From NCBI GenBank assembly GCA_050485405.1, contig JBJHBI010000012.1:1-64000 (forward strand): a stretch of 64,000 nucleotides of DNA, in the 5' to 3' direction. This document shows, one piece after another, positions 1 through 10,091 of this stretch (position 1 is its first letter; every line of letters begins with the position of its first letter). The position numbers and the translations under genes were made by a program. Origin of the DNA: Saliniramus sp050485405 (GTDB taxonomy: Bacteria; Pseudomonadota; Alphaproteobacteria; Rhizobiales; Beijerinckiaceae). The notes below the pieces were generated by a model, which was not told the origin of the DNA, did not search any database, and saw nothing but the letters and a program-made list of their open reading frames with translations.

Positions 1-105
1 CTCGACCTCGTCGAGCGGATGTTCGGCGCGATCGTCTTGAAGCAGCAGCGGGGTCATGATCATCCGTCGAAACGCGTGCGGGCGGTCGTATTGGGCAAGA
101 CGCAT
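1..105 (-). CDS. Partial N-terminus of an unidentified protein running off the left edge
   Basis: On the minus strand an open frame starts at an ATG at 103-105 and runs off the window at base 1, giving about 35 residues that begin MRLAQYDRPHAFRR. Other in-frame ATGs lie at 61-63 and 55-57. A short 25-codon frame that starts just after a promoter-like element (187-216) ends in TGA overlapping this ATG (TGATG), which would allow translational coupling. I do not recognise the protein. Too little is visible to assign a function, and the start and even the reality of the gene are uncertain. Confidence 0.3.
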   Translation of the reverse strand, partial: MRLAQYDRPHAFRRMIMTPLLLQDDRAEHPLDEVE

Positions 106-186
106 CACCGATGCGCGCAGCCGGCGCGTGAAGATGTACGAACCGCGCGACGGGTATCGCCGCAGGCGCGAATCACCTTCATCTCG

Positions 187-216
187 ACTATATCCCGCGC
201 GACTCCCGTCGATCAA
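187..216 (-). promoter_or_regulatory. Candidate sigma70-type promoter for the left-edge gene
   Basis: Reading the minus strand, TTGATC at 216-211 and TATAGT at 192-187 are separated by 18 bases and point towards the partial gene at the left edge. This is a fair match to the housekeeping promoter consensus in otherwise GC-rich DNA. It is a pattern match only. Confidence 0.35.
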
Positions 217-462
217 AGTGCTTTCCGGGGTCGTGAATCGACTATCGACAGCAATCGGACCACCCGCCCCGGGACGGCACGATGGCGGGACACGGCGAAA
301 TCGCGCCCGATCGTCCGCCAAACGCCTGTTTCGGCAAGGCGCGCGGCGATCGCGAATCCGAACGGGACTCGCAAGGGCCGATCGGCGCGCATGAGACTTA
401 GCGACACAGCCGTTGCAGAAATCTGGGGAAATCCGTCTCGCCCGCTTTCGGGCACGCCGCGA
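217..462. other. Intergenic stretch downstream of purD
   Basis: These bases lie between the purD stop and the candidate promoter of the left-edge gene. No frame in them has recognisable protein features, and I see no clear hairpin followed by a T-run that would end purD transcription. Confidence 0.5.
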
Positions 463-1749
<1,287 letters not shown>

Positions 1750-1789
1750 CGCATGGTCTCCCGTATCGCGCCCGTGACGGCGCGCCGAA

Positions 1790-2398
1790 TCAGCCGCCGA
1801 TGCGCCCCAGAGCCGGATAGACCCGGTGCACGCTGGTGGCAACAGAGGCCGCCGCCACGGCCTTGATCAGATCCCCCGGCACGAAAGCCATCGACCCGGT
1901 CGCCGCGGTCCAGAGCGGCACACCGGCAACGAGAGCGAGCCAGGCGATGCCGCCCGCATAGATCACGACGATACCGCCGACGACGCTCGAAAGGAATGCG
2001 GGAACGAAGGCCCCTTCACGCCCGTAGCGCTCCGTCAGCCAGCCGACGACGAAGGCGCCGATCGGCCAGGAGAGCAGGAAGCCGGCGGTCGGCCCCATGA
2101 ATACGGCGAGCCCGCCGCGTCCGCCCGGCAGCAGCGGCATGCCGATGGCGACGAGGGCGAGGAAGGCGATGACCGCCAGACCGCCCCGGCGGCTGCCCAG
2201 CACCGCGCCGGCGAGCATCACGCCCAGCGTCTGCGCCGTGATCGGCACCGGCAGGAACGGGATCGGGATGGCCGGAACGAGGCCGAGTACGGCGATGATC
2301 GCGGCGAACAGGGCGATCCGCGCCAGATCGAGAGTGCGCATCACTTCTGCAGGGCGCGAACCGGGCTCGGGGGGCTGCTGGTCGGGGGAATGGGGCAT
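1790..2398 (-). CDS. bioY: BioY-family biotin transporter substrate-binding (S) component
   Basis: BioY is the membrane S component that binds biotin, alone or with an energy-coupling (ECF) module. The 202-residue product is strongly hydrophobic with about six membrane segments and carries the family pattern near the N-terminus (PIPFLPVPITAQTLGVMLAG) and the glycine/proline stretch GPTAGFLLSWPIGAFVVGWL. No bioM/bioN ATPase or transmembrane gene is adjacent, as is common for solitary bioY genes. The start may instead be the internal Met at 2341 (MRTLDLARIALF), which removes a 19-residue hydrophilic leader. It could be co-transcribed with purD. Confidence 0.9.
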   Translation of the reverse strand: MPHSPDQQPPEPGSRPAEVMRTLDLARIALFAAIIAVLGLVPAIPIPFLPVPITAQTLGVMLAGAVLGSRRGGLAVIAFLALVAIGMPLLPGGRGGLAVFMGPTAGFLLSWPIGAFVVGWLTERYGREGAFVPAFLSSVVGGIVVIYAGGIAWLALVAGVPLWTAATGSMAFVPGDLIKAVAAASVATSVHRVYPALGRIGG

Positions 2399-2601
2399 CG
2401 GAATCTCGCAAATGATGTCGGAAATGCCCCGGTTGCATATGGCGAGGCATGGCCTGCGTCAATTGTCGCGCCTGCGAAATCGCACCCGCAGCGGGCGAAA
2501 TCACCGCGTCGGGATCCTATGTTCTTCGAAGACGATGCCCGAATCGCGCGAAATGAAATGCCGTTTCGCTTGGGCTGACGATCATCGAAGGGAGAAACCA
2601 T

Positions 2602-3618
2602 ATGCCGATGAACCGCCGCTGGGTCCTCGCCGCCCGCCCGCAGGGGGAGCCCTCCCCCGACGATTTCCGGCTCGAAACGGCTGAAATCGACGCCTCCGCG
2701 CCGCCGGACATGGTGCTCATCCGCAACCGCCATCTCTCGCTCGATCCTTATATGCGCCTGCGCATGAACGACGAGAAATCCTACGTCCCGCCCTATCAGA
2801 TCGGCGAGACGCTCGGCGGGCAGACCGTGGGCGAAGTGGTGGCCTCGGGCAGTGCCGATTTCGAACCCGGCGACAGCGTGATCGCCACCGGCGGCTGGCA
2901 GGATTACGCGCTCGTGCCGGCGAAGATGGTCCGGCGCATCGACCCGGACCGCATCCGCGCACCGGCGTGGCTCGGCGTGATGGGGATGCCGGGCTTCACC
3001 GCCTGGATCGGGCTCGATCTCGTGGGCGGCGTCAAGCAGGGCGAGACCCTCGTCGTCGGCGCGGCGACGGGACCGGTCGGCTCGATGGTGGGGCAGTTGG
3101 CCAAACGCGCCGGTGCCCGCACGGTCGCGATCGCCGGCGGGGCGGAAAAATGCGCGCTTGCCCGCGAGACCTTCGGCTTCGACGCTGCCATCGACCACCG
3201 CGATCCCGATTTCCCAAAGCGTCTGGCCGAGGCCTGCCCGGACGGGATCGACTTCTATTTCGAGAATATCGGCGGTCCCGTCCTCGAAGCCGTGCTGCCG
3301 CTTCTCAACGATTTCGCCCGCATTCCCGTCTGCGGGCTGATCGCGCATTATAATGAAAGCGCGCCCTCCCCCGATGCGAGCCCACTCGCGAAGGTGATGC
3401 GCAAGGTTTTGGTGCAGAGGCTTCACCTGCGCGGCTTCATCGTCTCGGATCACTTCGCCCGCTATCCCGATTTCATGCGCGAAGTGGCCCCGCTCGTCGG
3501 CAAGGGCGAGATCGTGGGGCTGGAAGACGTGGTCGACGGGCTGGAGAACGCACCACAGGCGTTGATCGGATTGCTGGCCGGGCGCAACCGCGGCAAATGC
3601 GTCGTCGCCATCGACTGA
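2602..3618 (+). CDS. NADP-dependent medium-chain oxidoreductase (CurA / leukotriene B4 12-hydroxydehydrogenase-like)
   Basis: This is a zinc-independent member of the medium-chain dehydrogenase/reductase superfamily, which usually reduces the C=C bond of alpha,beta-unsaturated carbonyl compounds with NADPH. The 338 residues include the subfamily signature SLDPYMRLRM (46-55) and the dinucleotide-binding motif GAATGPVGS (153-161). The cysteine cluster of zinc alcohol dehydrogenases is absent. The start follows a GGGAGA ribosome-binding site 5-6 bases upstream. It is apparently monocistronic, followed by a hairpin and then recQ. The family is secure; the substrate is unknown. Confidence 0.88.
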   Translation: MPMNRRWVLAARPQGEPSPDDFRLETAEIDASAPPDMVLIRNRHLSLDPYMRLRMNDEKSYVPPYQIGETLGGQTVGEVVASGSADFEPGDSVIATGGWQDYALVPAKMVRRIDPDRIRAPAWLGVMGMPGFTAWIGLDLVGGVKQGETLVVGAATGPVGSMVGQLAKRAGARTVAIAGGAEKCALARETFGFDAAIDHRDPDFPKRLAEACPDGIDFYFENIGGPVLEAVLPLLNDFARIPVCGLIAHYNESAPSPDASPLAKVMRKVLVQRLHLRGFIVSDHFARYPDFMREVAPLVGKGEIVGLEDVVDGLENAPQALIGLLAGRNRGKCVVAID

Positions 3619-3667
3619 CGAGGAGGATCGCAAGCGCGGTAGTCTTCCACGGAAAATCGCTTCTGCA

Positions 3668-3695
3668 CGCCCGCCGGTGATTTCATCGGCGGGCG
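3668..3695. terminator. GC-rich hairpin between the MDR oxidoreductase and recQ
   Basis: CGCCCGCCG (3668-3676) and CGGCGGGCG (3687-3695) form a perfect 9-bp stem. It sits 50 bases after the oxidoreductase stop and 20 bases before the recQ ATG. No T-run follows, so termination is not certain. The upstream GTG at 3677, which would extend recQ, lies inside the hairpin, which argues against its use. Confidence 0.4.
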
Positions 3696-3715
3696 AAAGG
3701 CACTATCCAGTCGCC

Positions 3716-5560
3716 ATGACGGCGCCTCTCCCTGATTCGTCAGAATTCCTCGACAAGGCCCGCGCGACCATGCGCGAGACCTTCGGCTATCCCGATTTCC
3801 GCCCGGGCCAGGACGAGGTCATCGCCGCCGTGCTGGAGGGGCGCGACGTGCTCGCGGTGATGCCCACCGGTGCGGGCAAATCCATGTGCTACCAGCTCCC
3901 CGCCCTGGTGCGCGACGGCCTCACCGTAGTGGTCTCGCCGCTGATCGCCCTGATGCGCGACCAGGTGGCGCAGCTGCGCACCAACGGCGTCGCGGCGGGC
4001 GCGCTCAATTCCGCCACCGATCAGGAAGAGAACGACCGGGTGCGCGACGCCCTGCGCGCAGGGTCGCTGCAATTGCTCTACATCTCGCCGGAGCGGCTCG
4101 TGAACAACGGCACGGCGGAATGGCTCGCCCGCGCCGGCGCCCGGCTGCTCGCCATCGACGAGGCGCATTGCGTCTCGCAATGGGGGCATGATTTCCGGCC
4201 CGAATACGCGGCTCTCGGCGATGTCCGCAAGCGGCTCGGCGACATCCAGACCATCGCGCTCACCGCCACCGCCGATATCGCGACACGCGGCGACATAGCC
4301 GGCCAGCTCTTCGCGCAGGAGCCCACCACCTTCGTCCACGGCTTCGACCGGCCCAATCTCTATCTCGCCATGGAGCCGCGCACCGATCGCACGCGCCAGA
4401 TCCTTCGCTTTCTGGAAAAGCACCACGGCGAGAGCGGCATCGTCTATTGCGCCTCGCGCAAGGCGACGGAGACGCTCGCGCAGACGCTCTCCGACAAAGG
4501 CGTCACCGCGCTCGCCTATCATGCGGGCATCGAATCGCAGGAGCGTTCGCGCCGGCAGGACCGGTTCCTGCGCGAGGACGGGATTGTCATGGTCGCGACG
4601 GTGGCCTTCGGCATGGGGATCGACAAGCCCGACGTGCGATTCGTGGTGCATGCGGCGCTGCCCAAATCCATCGAAGCCTATTATCAGGAGATCGGCCGCG
4701 CCGGGCGCGACGGCGCCCCCGCCGATACGCTCACGCTCTACGGGCTCGAGGATATCCGGCTGAGGCGCATGCAGATCGAGGATTCCAACGCCTCCGACGA
4801 GCAGAAGCGTATCGAACGCCAGCGCCTCGACGCGCTCGTCTCGCTCTGCGAGGCGCCGCAATGCCGGCGTCAGACGCTGCTCTCGTATTTCGGCGAGAGC
4901 GCCGAGCCCTGCGGCCATTGCGATCTGTGTCTGGGCGGCGTGACCCGGTTCGAGGCCACGATCGAGGCGCAGAAGATCCTCTCCGCCATCGCGCGCACCG
5001 GCGAGCGCTTCGGCGCCGAGCATATCGTCGCGATCCTCGTCGGCGAGGAGAGCGAGCAGGTGCGCCGCCACGGCCATCACGGGCTCAAGACCTTCGGCGT
5101 CGGCAAGGACCGCCCCAAACAGGCCTGGCGATCGCTGATGCGTCAGATCTACGCCGCCGGGCTGGTCTCGATCGCGCTCGACGATCACGGACGCTGGCGC
5201 ATCACTGAACGCGGCGACGCTGTCCTGCGCGGGCGCGAGCGCATCACCCTGCGCTCCGATGTGCTGGAGAGCGGCAAACGCGGGCGTGGCGAGAAGGCTC
5301 GGCGCGCCGGCGCCATCGCGGAATCGGGGATCGCGCCGGACGATCCCGTGCTCGCACGGCTCAAAGCCCTGCGCATGCAGCTCGCCCGCGAGCAGGAAGT
5401 GCCGGCTTACGTCATCTTCACCGACCGCTCCCTCGTCGACATGGCGCTCACACGCCCGCGCGACCGCACAGAACTCGCCGCCTGCCACGGCGTCGGTCAG
5501 GCCAAGCTCACGCGCTACGGCGACGTGTTCCTCGAGGCCCTGCGCGAAGTGCAGGCGTGA
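3716..5560 (+). CDS. recQ: ATP-dependent DNA helicase RecQ
   Basis: RecQ unwinds DNA 3'-to-5' in recombination and replication-fork repair. The 614 residues (E. coli 609) show the full layout: DEAD/DEAH helicase with Walker A MPTGAGKS (49-56) and DEAH (148-151), helicase C domain with GMGIDKPDVRFVVH and the motif VI segment QEIGRAGRDG, a zinc module with four cysteines (C-x-C region CEAPQC ... CGHCDLC), an RQC winged helix and a C-terminal HRDC domain (about 530-614). I chose the ATG at 3716 over the GTG at 3677, which lies in a hairpin. It converges on the PaaK-like gene with 4 bases between stops. Confidence 0.96.
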   Translation: MTAPLPDSSEFLDKARATMRETFGYPDFRPGQDEVIAAVLEGRDVLAVMPTGAGKSMCYQLPALVRDGLTVVVSPLIALMRDQVAQLRTNGVAAGALNSATDQEENDRVRDALRAGSLQLLYISPERLVNNGTAEWLARAGARLLAIDEAHCVSQWGHDFRPEYAALGDVRKRLGDIQTIALTATADIATRGDIAGQLFAQEPTTFVHGFDRPNLYLAMEPRTDRTRQILRFLEKHHGESGIVYCASRKATETLAQTLSDKGVTALAYHAGIESQERSRRQDRFLREDGIVMVATVAFGMGIDKPDVRFVVHAALPKSIEAYYQEIGRAGRDGAPADTLTLYGLEDIRLRRMQIEDSNASDEQKRIERQRLDALVSLCEAPQCRRQTLLSYFGESAEPCGHCDLCLGGVTRFEATIEAQKILSAIARTGERFGAEHIVAILVGEESEQVRRHGHHGLKTFGVGKDRPKQAWRSLMRQIYAAGLVSIALDDHGRWRITERGDAVLRGRERITLRSDVLESGKRGRGEKARRAGAIAESGIAPDDPVLARLKALRMQLAREQEVPAYVIFTDRSLVDMALTRPRDRTELAACHGVGQAKLTRYGDVFLEALREVQA

Positions 5561-5564
5561 GGGG

Positions 5565-6797
5565 TCACTCGTAACTGCGCTCGTCGGCGATCACCTTGCC
5601 GTCATTGGGCAGGCTGCCCAGGGCGGTGAAGGTGACCTTGCCGCGCAGCTTGAGGATGGTCTGCAGGCTCGTGCCGACTTCCTGCGCGAGCGCCTCGTCG
5701 CCGGATTGCACCTCGCATTGCAGCGTCATCGCATCGCTTTCGCCCTCGCGGGTGACGACGAGGCGGGCCTTGCCGATCTGGGGATGCGCGGCGAGAACGG
5801 CGGCGATCTGCTCGGGGCGCACGAACATGCCCTTGATCTTGGTCGTTTGATCGGCGCGCCCCATCCAGCCGCGAATGCGGATATTGGTGCGCCCGCAGGG
5901 GCTCGGCTCCTCCATCTGCGCGGTGAGATCACCGAGCGCGAGACGGATCACGGGGTGGTGCTGGTCGAGGGTGGTCACGACGATCTCGCCGACTTCGCCG
6001 GGCGCAACGGGGTCGCCGGTGCCCGGGCGCACGATCTCCAGAATGATGTCCTCGTTGACGACGAGCCCGTCATGGGTGCCGGTCTCATAGGCGATAAAAC
6101 CGACATCCGCCGTGGCATAGGCCTGATGCGCCACGATCCCGCGCTCGGCGAAGGCCGCCTGCAACGATTTCGGGAAGGCGGCGCCGGACACGCCGGCCTT
6201 GACGATGGAGGAGACGTCGCGGCCCTTCTCGGCGGCGGCATCGAGCAGGATCTTCAGGAAATCCGGCGTGCCGGCATAGACGTTGGGACGGAACGCCTCG
6301 ATCAGATCGAGCTGCGCTTCCGTATTGCCGGGGCCGGCCGGGATCACGGCGCAGCCCAGCGCGCGGGCGCCGGAATCCATCAGGAAGCCGCCCGGCGTCA
6401 TATGATAGGAGAAAGTGTTGAGCACGATGTCGCCCGGGCGTAGCCCCATCGCATGCAGCCCGCGCGCGGCGCGCCACGGATCGTCCTCCCGGCCTTCCGG
6501 CTCGTAAATCGGACCCGGCGAGGTGAACAGCCGACCGAAGGCGCCCGGCGAAGCCGGCACGAGGCCGCCGAAGGGCAGGGAATTTTTTTGCATCGCCGGC
6601 AGATCGCTCTTGCGCAGGACGGGCAGGCGGGCGAGCGCCGCGCGGTCGGTCACCGTGGCGGTGTCGATCTCGCCGAGATGGCGCGCATAGGCCGGCGCCC
6701 GCATGGCGGCGTCGAGGGCCTGCGGCAGGCGGGCGAAGAGTTCGGTCTCGCGCTCGGCATGCCCGCGCGTCTCGCGCGCGTCGAAGAACTGGCTCAT
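5565..6797 (-). CDS. Phenylacetate-CoA ligase-like (PaaK family) adenylate-forming enzyme
   Basis: This is an ANL-superfamily enzyme of the PaaK/phenylacetate-CoA ligase type, which activates a carboxylic acid with ATP and then forms its CoA thioester. The 410-residue length fits PaaK. Visible are the adenylate-contacting stretch AYATADVGFIAYE and the A8 hinge GRADQTTKIKGMFVRP. The phosphate-binding loop reads TSPGP where PaaK has the Ser/Thr/Gly-rich TSGTTGKP, which is unusual. The start is taken at the ATG at 6797; an in-frame upstream ATG adds 5 residues. It lies 51 bases downstream of an acyl-CoA dehydrogenase on the same strand, suggesting joint work on an acyl-CoA. The substrate is unknown. 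Confidence 0.8.
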   Translation of the reverse strand: MSQFFDARETRGHAERETELFARLPQALDAAMRAPAYARHLGEIDTATVTDRAALARLPVLRKSDLPAMQKNSLPFGGLVPASPGAFGRLFTSPGPIYEPEGREDDPWRAARGLHAMGLRPGDIVLNTFSYHMTPGGFLMDSGARALGCAVIPAGPGNTEAQLDLIEAFRPNVYAGTPDFLKILLDAAAEKGRDVSSIVKAGVSGAAFPKSLQAAFAERGIVAHQAYATADVGFIAYETGTHDGLVVNEDIILEIVRPGTGDPVAPGEVGEIVVTTLDQHHPVIRLALGDLTAQMEEPSPCGRTNIRIRGWMGRADQTTKIKGMFVRPEQIAAVLAAHPQIGKARLVVTREGESDAMTLQCEVQSGDEALAQEVGTSLQTILKLRGKVTFTALGSLPNDGKVIADERSYE

Positions 6798-6848
6798 ATT
6801 CGTCTCCCTCATCGGCGCGCGTCTCGCGCACGCGCTCTGTCTGGTGCG

Positions 6849-7985
6849 TCAGCGGCCGATCAGATCGCGCGCCACGATCAGGCGCATGATCTCGTTGGTC
6901 CCCTCCAGGATCTGGTGCACGCGCAGATCCCGCACGATCTTCTCGATCCCGTAATCGGCGAGATAGCCGTAGCCGCCATGCAGTTGCAGCGCCTTGTTGG
7001 CGACCTCGAAACCGGTATCGGTGGTAATGCGCTTGGCCATGGCGCAGAGCCGCGTCGCGTCAGGCGCCTTCGCATCGAGCGCAGCGGCGGCGCGCCACAG
7101 AAACGTGCGCGCGGCCTCTAACTCCGTCGCCATGTCGGCCAGGGTGAATTGCAGCGCCTGGAATTGCGCGATGGCGCGCCCGAAGGCCTTGCGCTCGCGC
7201 ATATAATCGAGGCTGCGCTCGAGTGCGGCCTGCGCGCCGCCCAGCGAACAGGCTCCGATATTCAGCCGCCCCCCATCGAGACCGGCCATGGCGATGCGAA
7301 AGCCGATCCCCTCCTCACCGAGCCGGTTGGCGACGGGCACGCGGGCATCCTCGAAGATCACCTGCCGGGTCGGCTGGGCGTTCCAGCCCATTTTCTTTTC
7401 TTCCGCGCCGAAACTCAGGCCGGGCGTGTCCTTGTCGACGACCAGCGTGGAGATCCCGCCGGCGCCCTCGCCCCCGGTGCGCACCATGGTGACGTAGAGA
7501 TCGGAGGTGCCGGCACCGGAGATGAACTGCTTCACGCCGTTGACGACGTAATGATCCCCGTCGCGCACGGCGCTGGTCTTGAGCGCGGCGGCGTCGGACC
7601 CGGCACCGGGCTCGGTCAGGCAGTAGGAGGCGAGCAGATCCATGCTGCACAGGCCGGGCAGCCATTGCCGGCGCTGGGTATCGTCGCCGTAACGGTCGAT
7701 CATCCAGGCGGACATGTTGTGGATCGAGATATAGGCCGAGATCGTGGGGCAGCCGCGCGCCAGCGCCTCGAAGATCAGCGCGGCATCGAGCCTCGTGAGC
7801 CCCGATCCGCCGACATCCTCTCCGACATAGACCCCGCCCATGCCCAGCGCTGCTGCCTCGCGCATCACATCGACGGGAAAATGCTTCTCCTCGTCCCAGC
7901 GCACTGCATCCGGCGCGAGCCGCTCGGCGGCGAAAGCCTCGGCCATTTCCCGGATGGCGACCCGGTCCTCGTCAAGGGCGAACAT
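6849..7985 (-). CDS. Acyl-CoA dehydrogenase (isobutyryl-CoA dehydrogenase-like)
   Basis: This FAD enzyme oxidises an acyl-CoA to the 2,3-enoyl-CoA. The 378 residues cover the N, middle and C domains. Markers are YCLTEPGAGSDAAALKT in the flavin-binding middle domain, LHGGYGYLADYGIEKIVRD, and the catalytic glutamate of ILEGTNEIMR near the C-terminus. The overall pattern (FEALARGCPTISAYISIHNMSAWMID, FISGAGTSD) recalls ACAD8, the valine-pathway isobutyryl-CoA dehydrogenase. A 3-hydroxyisobutyrate dehydrogenase, a later valine step, is 6 kb away at 13807. The downstream PaaK-like gene may be co-transcribed. The family is secure; the substrate is inferred. Confidence 0.9.
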   Translation of the reverse strand: MFALDEDRVAIREMAEAFAAERLAPDAVRWDEEKHFPVDVMREAAALGMGGVYVGEDVGGSGLTRLDAALIFEALARGCPTISAYISIHNMSAWMIDRYGDDTQRRQWLPGLCSMDLLASYCLTEPGAGSDAAALKTSAVRDGDHYVVNGVKQFISGAGTSDLYVTMVRTGGEGAGGISTLVVDKDTPGLSFGAEEKKMGWNAQPTRQVIFEDARVPVANRLGEEGIGFRIAMAGLDGGRLNIGACSLGGAQAALERSLDYMRERKAFGRAIAQFQALQFTLADMATELEAARTFLWRAAAALDAKAPDATRLCAMAKRITTDTGFEVANKALQLHGGYGYLADYGIEKIVRDLRVHQILEGTNEIMRLIVARDLIGR

Positions 7986-8131
7986 GTGTCCTCGCGTTTC
8001 CTGCCGGCGGTTTTCCGCCCTTCGATCGCGCCCCGGATCATCCTCCGACGCGCTTTGGGCGGATCATAGCCGAGGCATCCGCGCGCGCAAACACCACCCT
8101 TCGTCGCGTGAGGCGGCGCATTGAGGCCGGT

Positions 8132-9043
8132 TCACCGGCCCGCGCGACTCGCGATGGCAACGCCGACGGCGGCGATCGCCATACCCGCGATCTGGACGGG
8201 GGCGAGGGTCTCGCCGAAGAGAACCCAGGCCATCAATGCCGAGCAGGGCGGCACCAGATAGAGCAGTGCCGCCACGCCCGCGACGGCCCCGCGCCGGATC
8301 AGCGCAAGCAGCAGGAAGATGCCCCCGATTGACATCACCAGCACCGACCAGGCCAGCCCGAAGATCACGTCCGGGACCATCGGCACGCGGTTCTCCTCGA
8401 TGAGGAAAGCCACCGGCAGGGTGACGATCGCGGCGCCGATGAAATGCACCACCGTGTTGGTGCGCACGTCCTGCGCGCCGCCGGTGCGCTTCTGCCAGAT
8501 CGTGCCGAGCGTGATCGAGAGCATCGAGACGAGCACGATCCCGACGGGGCCAGGCGGCAGCCCCGCCTCGACGCCCAGACGCGGCAGGATCACGAGGAGC
8601 GCGCCGGCAAAGCCCACCGCGATGCCGATCCAGCGCAGTGGCGAGACCCGCTCGCCGAGCGTCAACCCGACCAGCATCGCGGTGGCGAGCGGCTGCAGCC
8701 CCACGATCAGTGCCGCGATCCCCGCCGGCAGCCCGTCGGCCACGGCCCAGAACACACCGCCGAGATAGATCCCGTGCAGGAGCACGCCGGCGATCAGCCC
8801 GTCGCGCCAGTCCCGCGCGGTCGCCGGCCATTTGGCGCCGAACCACCAGGCGACCGGCGCGAGCAGCGCGATCACGAGCACGTAGCGCATCGAGAGAAAG
8901 CTCAGCGGATCGGCATAGGGGGCCACGAGCCGCGCGATGACGAAACCCGTCGACCAGATCAGCACGAACAGGGCCGGCGCGAGGAAAGCCAGCGTATCCT
9001 GCGCGGCGTGTGTCGCCGGTTCGCCGCCTGCCGGTCTCGCCAT
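8132..9043 (-). CDS. EamA/DMT-superfamily transporter
   Basis: This is a drug/metabolite-transporter superfamily permease with two EamA repeats and about ten membrane segments in 303 residues. Such proteins export amino acids, metabolites or drugs; the substrate cannot be read from sequence. Landmarks are the N-terminal LIWSTGFVIARLVAPYADPL and the second-repeat segment YLVPPCSALMAWVLFGETL. The start at 9043 follows a GGAG motif; longer frames add an unconserved leader that would intrude on the promoter region of the divergent YihY gene. It is one of three EamA genes in the first 22 kb. Confidence 0.88.
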   Translation of the reverse strand: MARPAGGEPATHAAQDTLAFLAPALFVLIWSTGFVIARLVAPYADPLSFLSMRYVLVIALLAPVAWWFGAKWPATARDWRDGLIAGVLLHGIYLGGVFWAVADGLPAGIAALIVGLQPLATAMLVGLTLGERVSPLRWIGIAVGFAGALLVILPRLGVEAGLPPGPVGIVLVSMLSITLGTIWQKRTGGAQDVRTNTVVHFIGAAIVTLPVAFLIEENRVPMVPDVIFGLAWSVLVMSIGGIFLLLALIRRGAVAGVAALLYLVPPCSALMAWVLFGETLAPVQIAGMAIAAVGVAIASRAGR

Positions 9044-9192
9044 GGGTGGTCTCCGCTCCGATTGCATTCCGGCGCAGGGTGTAGCAGGTCGCGACGAGCG
9101 CGCCCATGCGCAAGGCTGCACGATGCACAGATCGCAAAAAGCTTGCACAGCGCGCCCCCGTGGCCCATTTGCGGTGCAGGAGATCACCGACC

Positions 9193-10083
9193 TTGCATCT
9201 GTTGCGCCAGATTTTCGCGATACTGATTCTCGCCTATAACCGCATGAACCTGCATGACGGTTGGGCGATCGCGAGCCATATCGCGCTCTCGGCTTTGTTT
9301 TCCTTCTTTCCTTTCCTGATCCTGCTGACGGCGCTCGCGAGCTTTTTCGGCGCCGGCGCGCTCGCCGACGACGCGGCCGGGCTCATCCTCCAGGTCCTGC
9401 CCAACGAGATCGGCGTGCCGATCGCGCAGGAGGTGCGCAACGTTCTCACCGAATGGCGCGGTGACCTGCTCACGATCGGCGCGGTGCTCGCCCTGTATTT
9501 CTCCTCGAACGGGATCGAGGCTCTGCGGGTGGGGCTCAACCGCGCCTATGGCGTGCGCGAGAACCGCTCCTTCGTGGTGACGCGTCTGGAATCGATCTTC
9601 TACGTGATCATCGGCGCGGCGGTGATGCTCGCCTTCGCCTTCGGGATCGTGCTCGGGCCGCTGGTCTGGGGCACTTTGTTGAACTATTTCCCCGACCTGA
9701 TCGACTTCACCCGCGTCGTCGACATCGTGCGCCTCGGCGGTACTTCGGTGCTGGTGGTGGTGGCGCTCATGATCACGCACAAATTCCTCGCAGCCGGGCG
9801 CCGCAGCTTCGCGAGCGTCCTGCCGGGCGTCGCGGTGACCTTGTTCCTCTGGCTGCTCGGCGGCTTCGCCTTCGGCTTCTACCTCACCCAGTTCCCCCAG
9901 GCCTATGCGACGACCTATGGCGGGCTGGCGACGGCGATGATGTCGCTGATCTTTCTCTATACGCTCGCCGTGATCTATATCTTCGGCGGCGAGATCAACG
10001 GTGCGATCGCCGCGATGCGGCGCGCCGCGGCCAAACGGCGCCGCTCCCGCGCCACGCGCTACGAAGACGGGTTCTACTGGTGA
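9193..10083 (+). CDS. YihY/BrkB-family inner-membrane protein
   Basis: This is a polytopic membrane protein of the YihY/virulence factor BrkB family (formerly called ribonuclease BN, an assignment no longer accepted). The function of the family is unclear. The 296 residues contain about six membrane segments and family motifs such as ALSALFSFFPFLILL and the C-terminal YGGLATAMMSLIFLY. I chose the TTG at 9193 because AGGAG lies 10 bases upstream (9178-9182); an ATG at 9106 would place the start too close to the divergent EamA gene, and the ATG at 9244 would cut conserved sequence. The C-terminus is basic. The stop is followed immediately by the metalloprotease-like gene. Confidence 0.85.
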   Translation: MHLLRQIFAILILAYNRMNLHDGWAIASHIALSALFSFFPFLILLTALASFFGAGALADDAAGLILQVLPNEIGVPIAQEVRNVLTEWRGDLLTIGAVLALYFSSNGIEALRVGLNRAYGVRENRSFVVTRLESIFYVIIGAAVMLAFAFGIVLGPLVWGTLLNYFPDLIDFTRVVDIVRLGGTSVLVVVALMITHKFLAAGRRSFASVLPGVAVTLFLWLLGGFAFGFYLTQFPQAYATTYGGLATAMMSLIFLYTLAVIYIFGGEINGAIAAMRRAAAKRRRSRATRYEDGFYW

Positions 10084-10091
10084 GGATGACG

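Noticed and set aside
3677..3715. GTG at 3677 as the recQ start
   Set aside because: It lies inside a stable hairpin, adds atypical residues, and has no ribosome-binding site.
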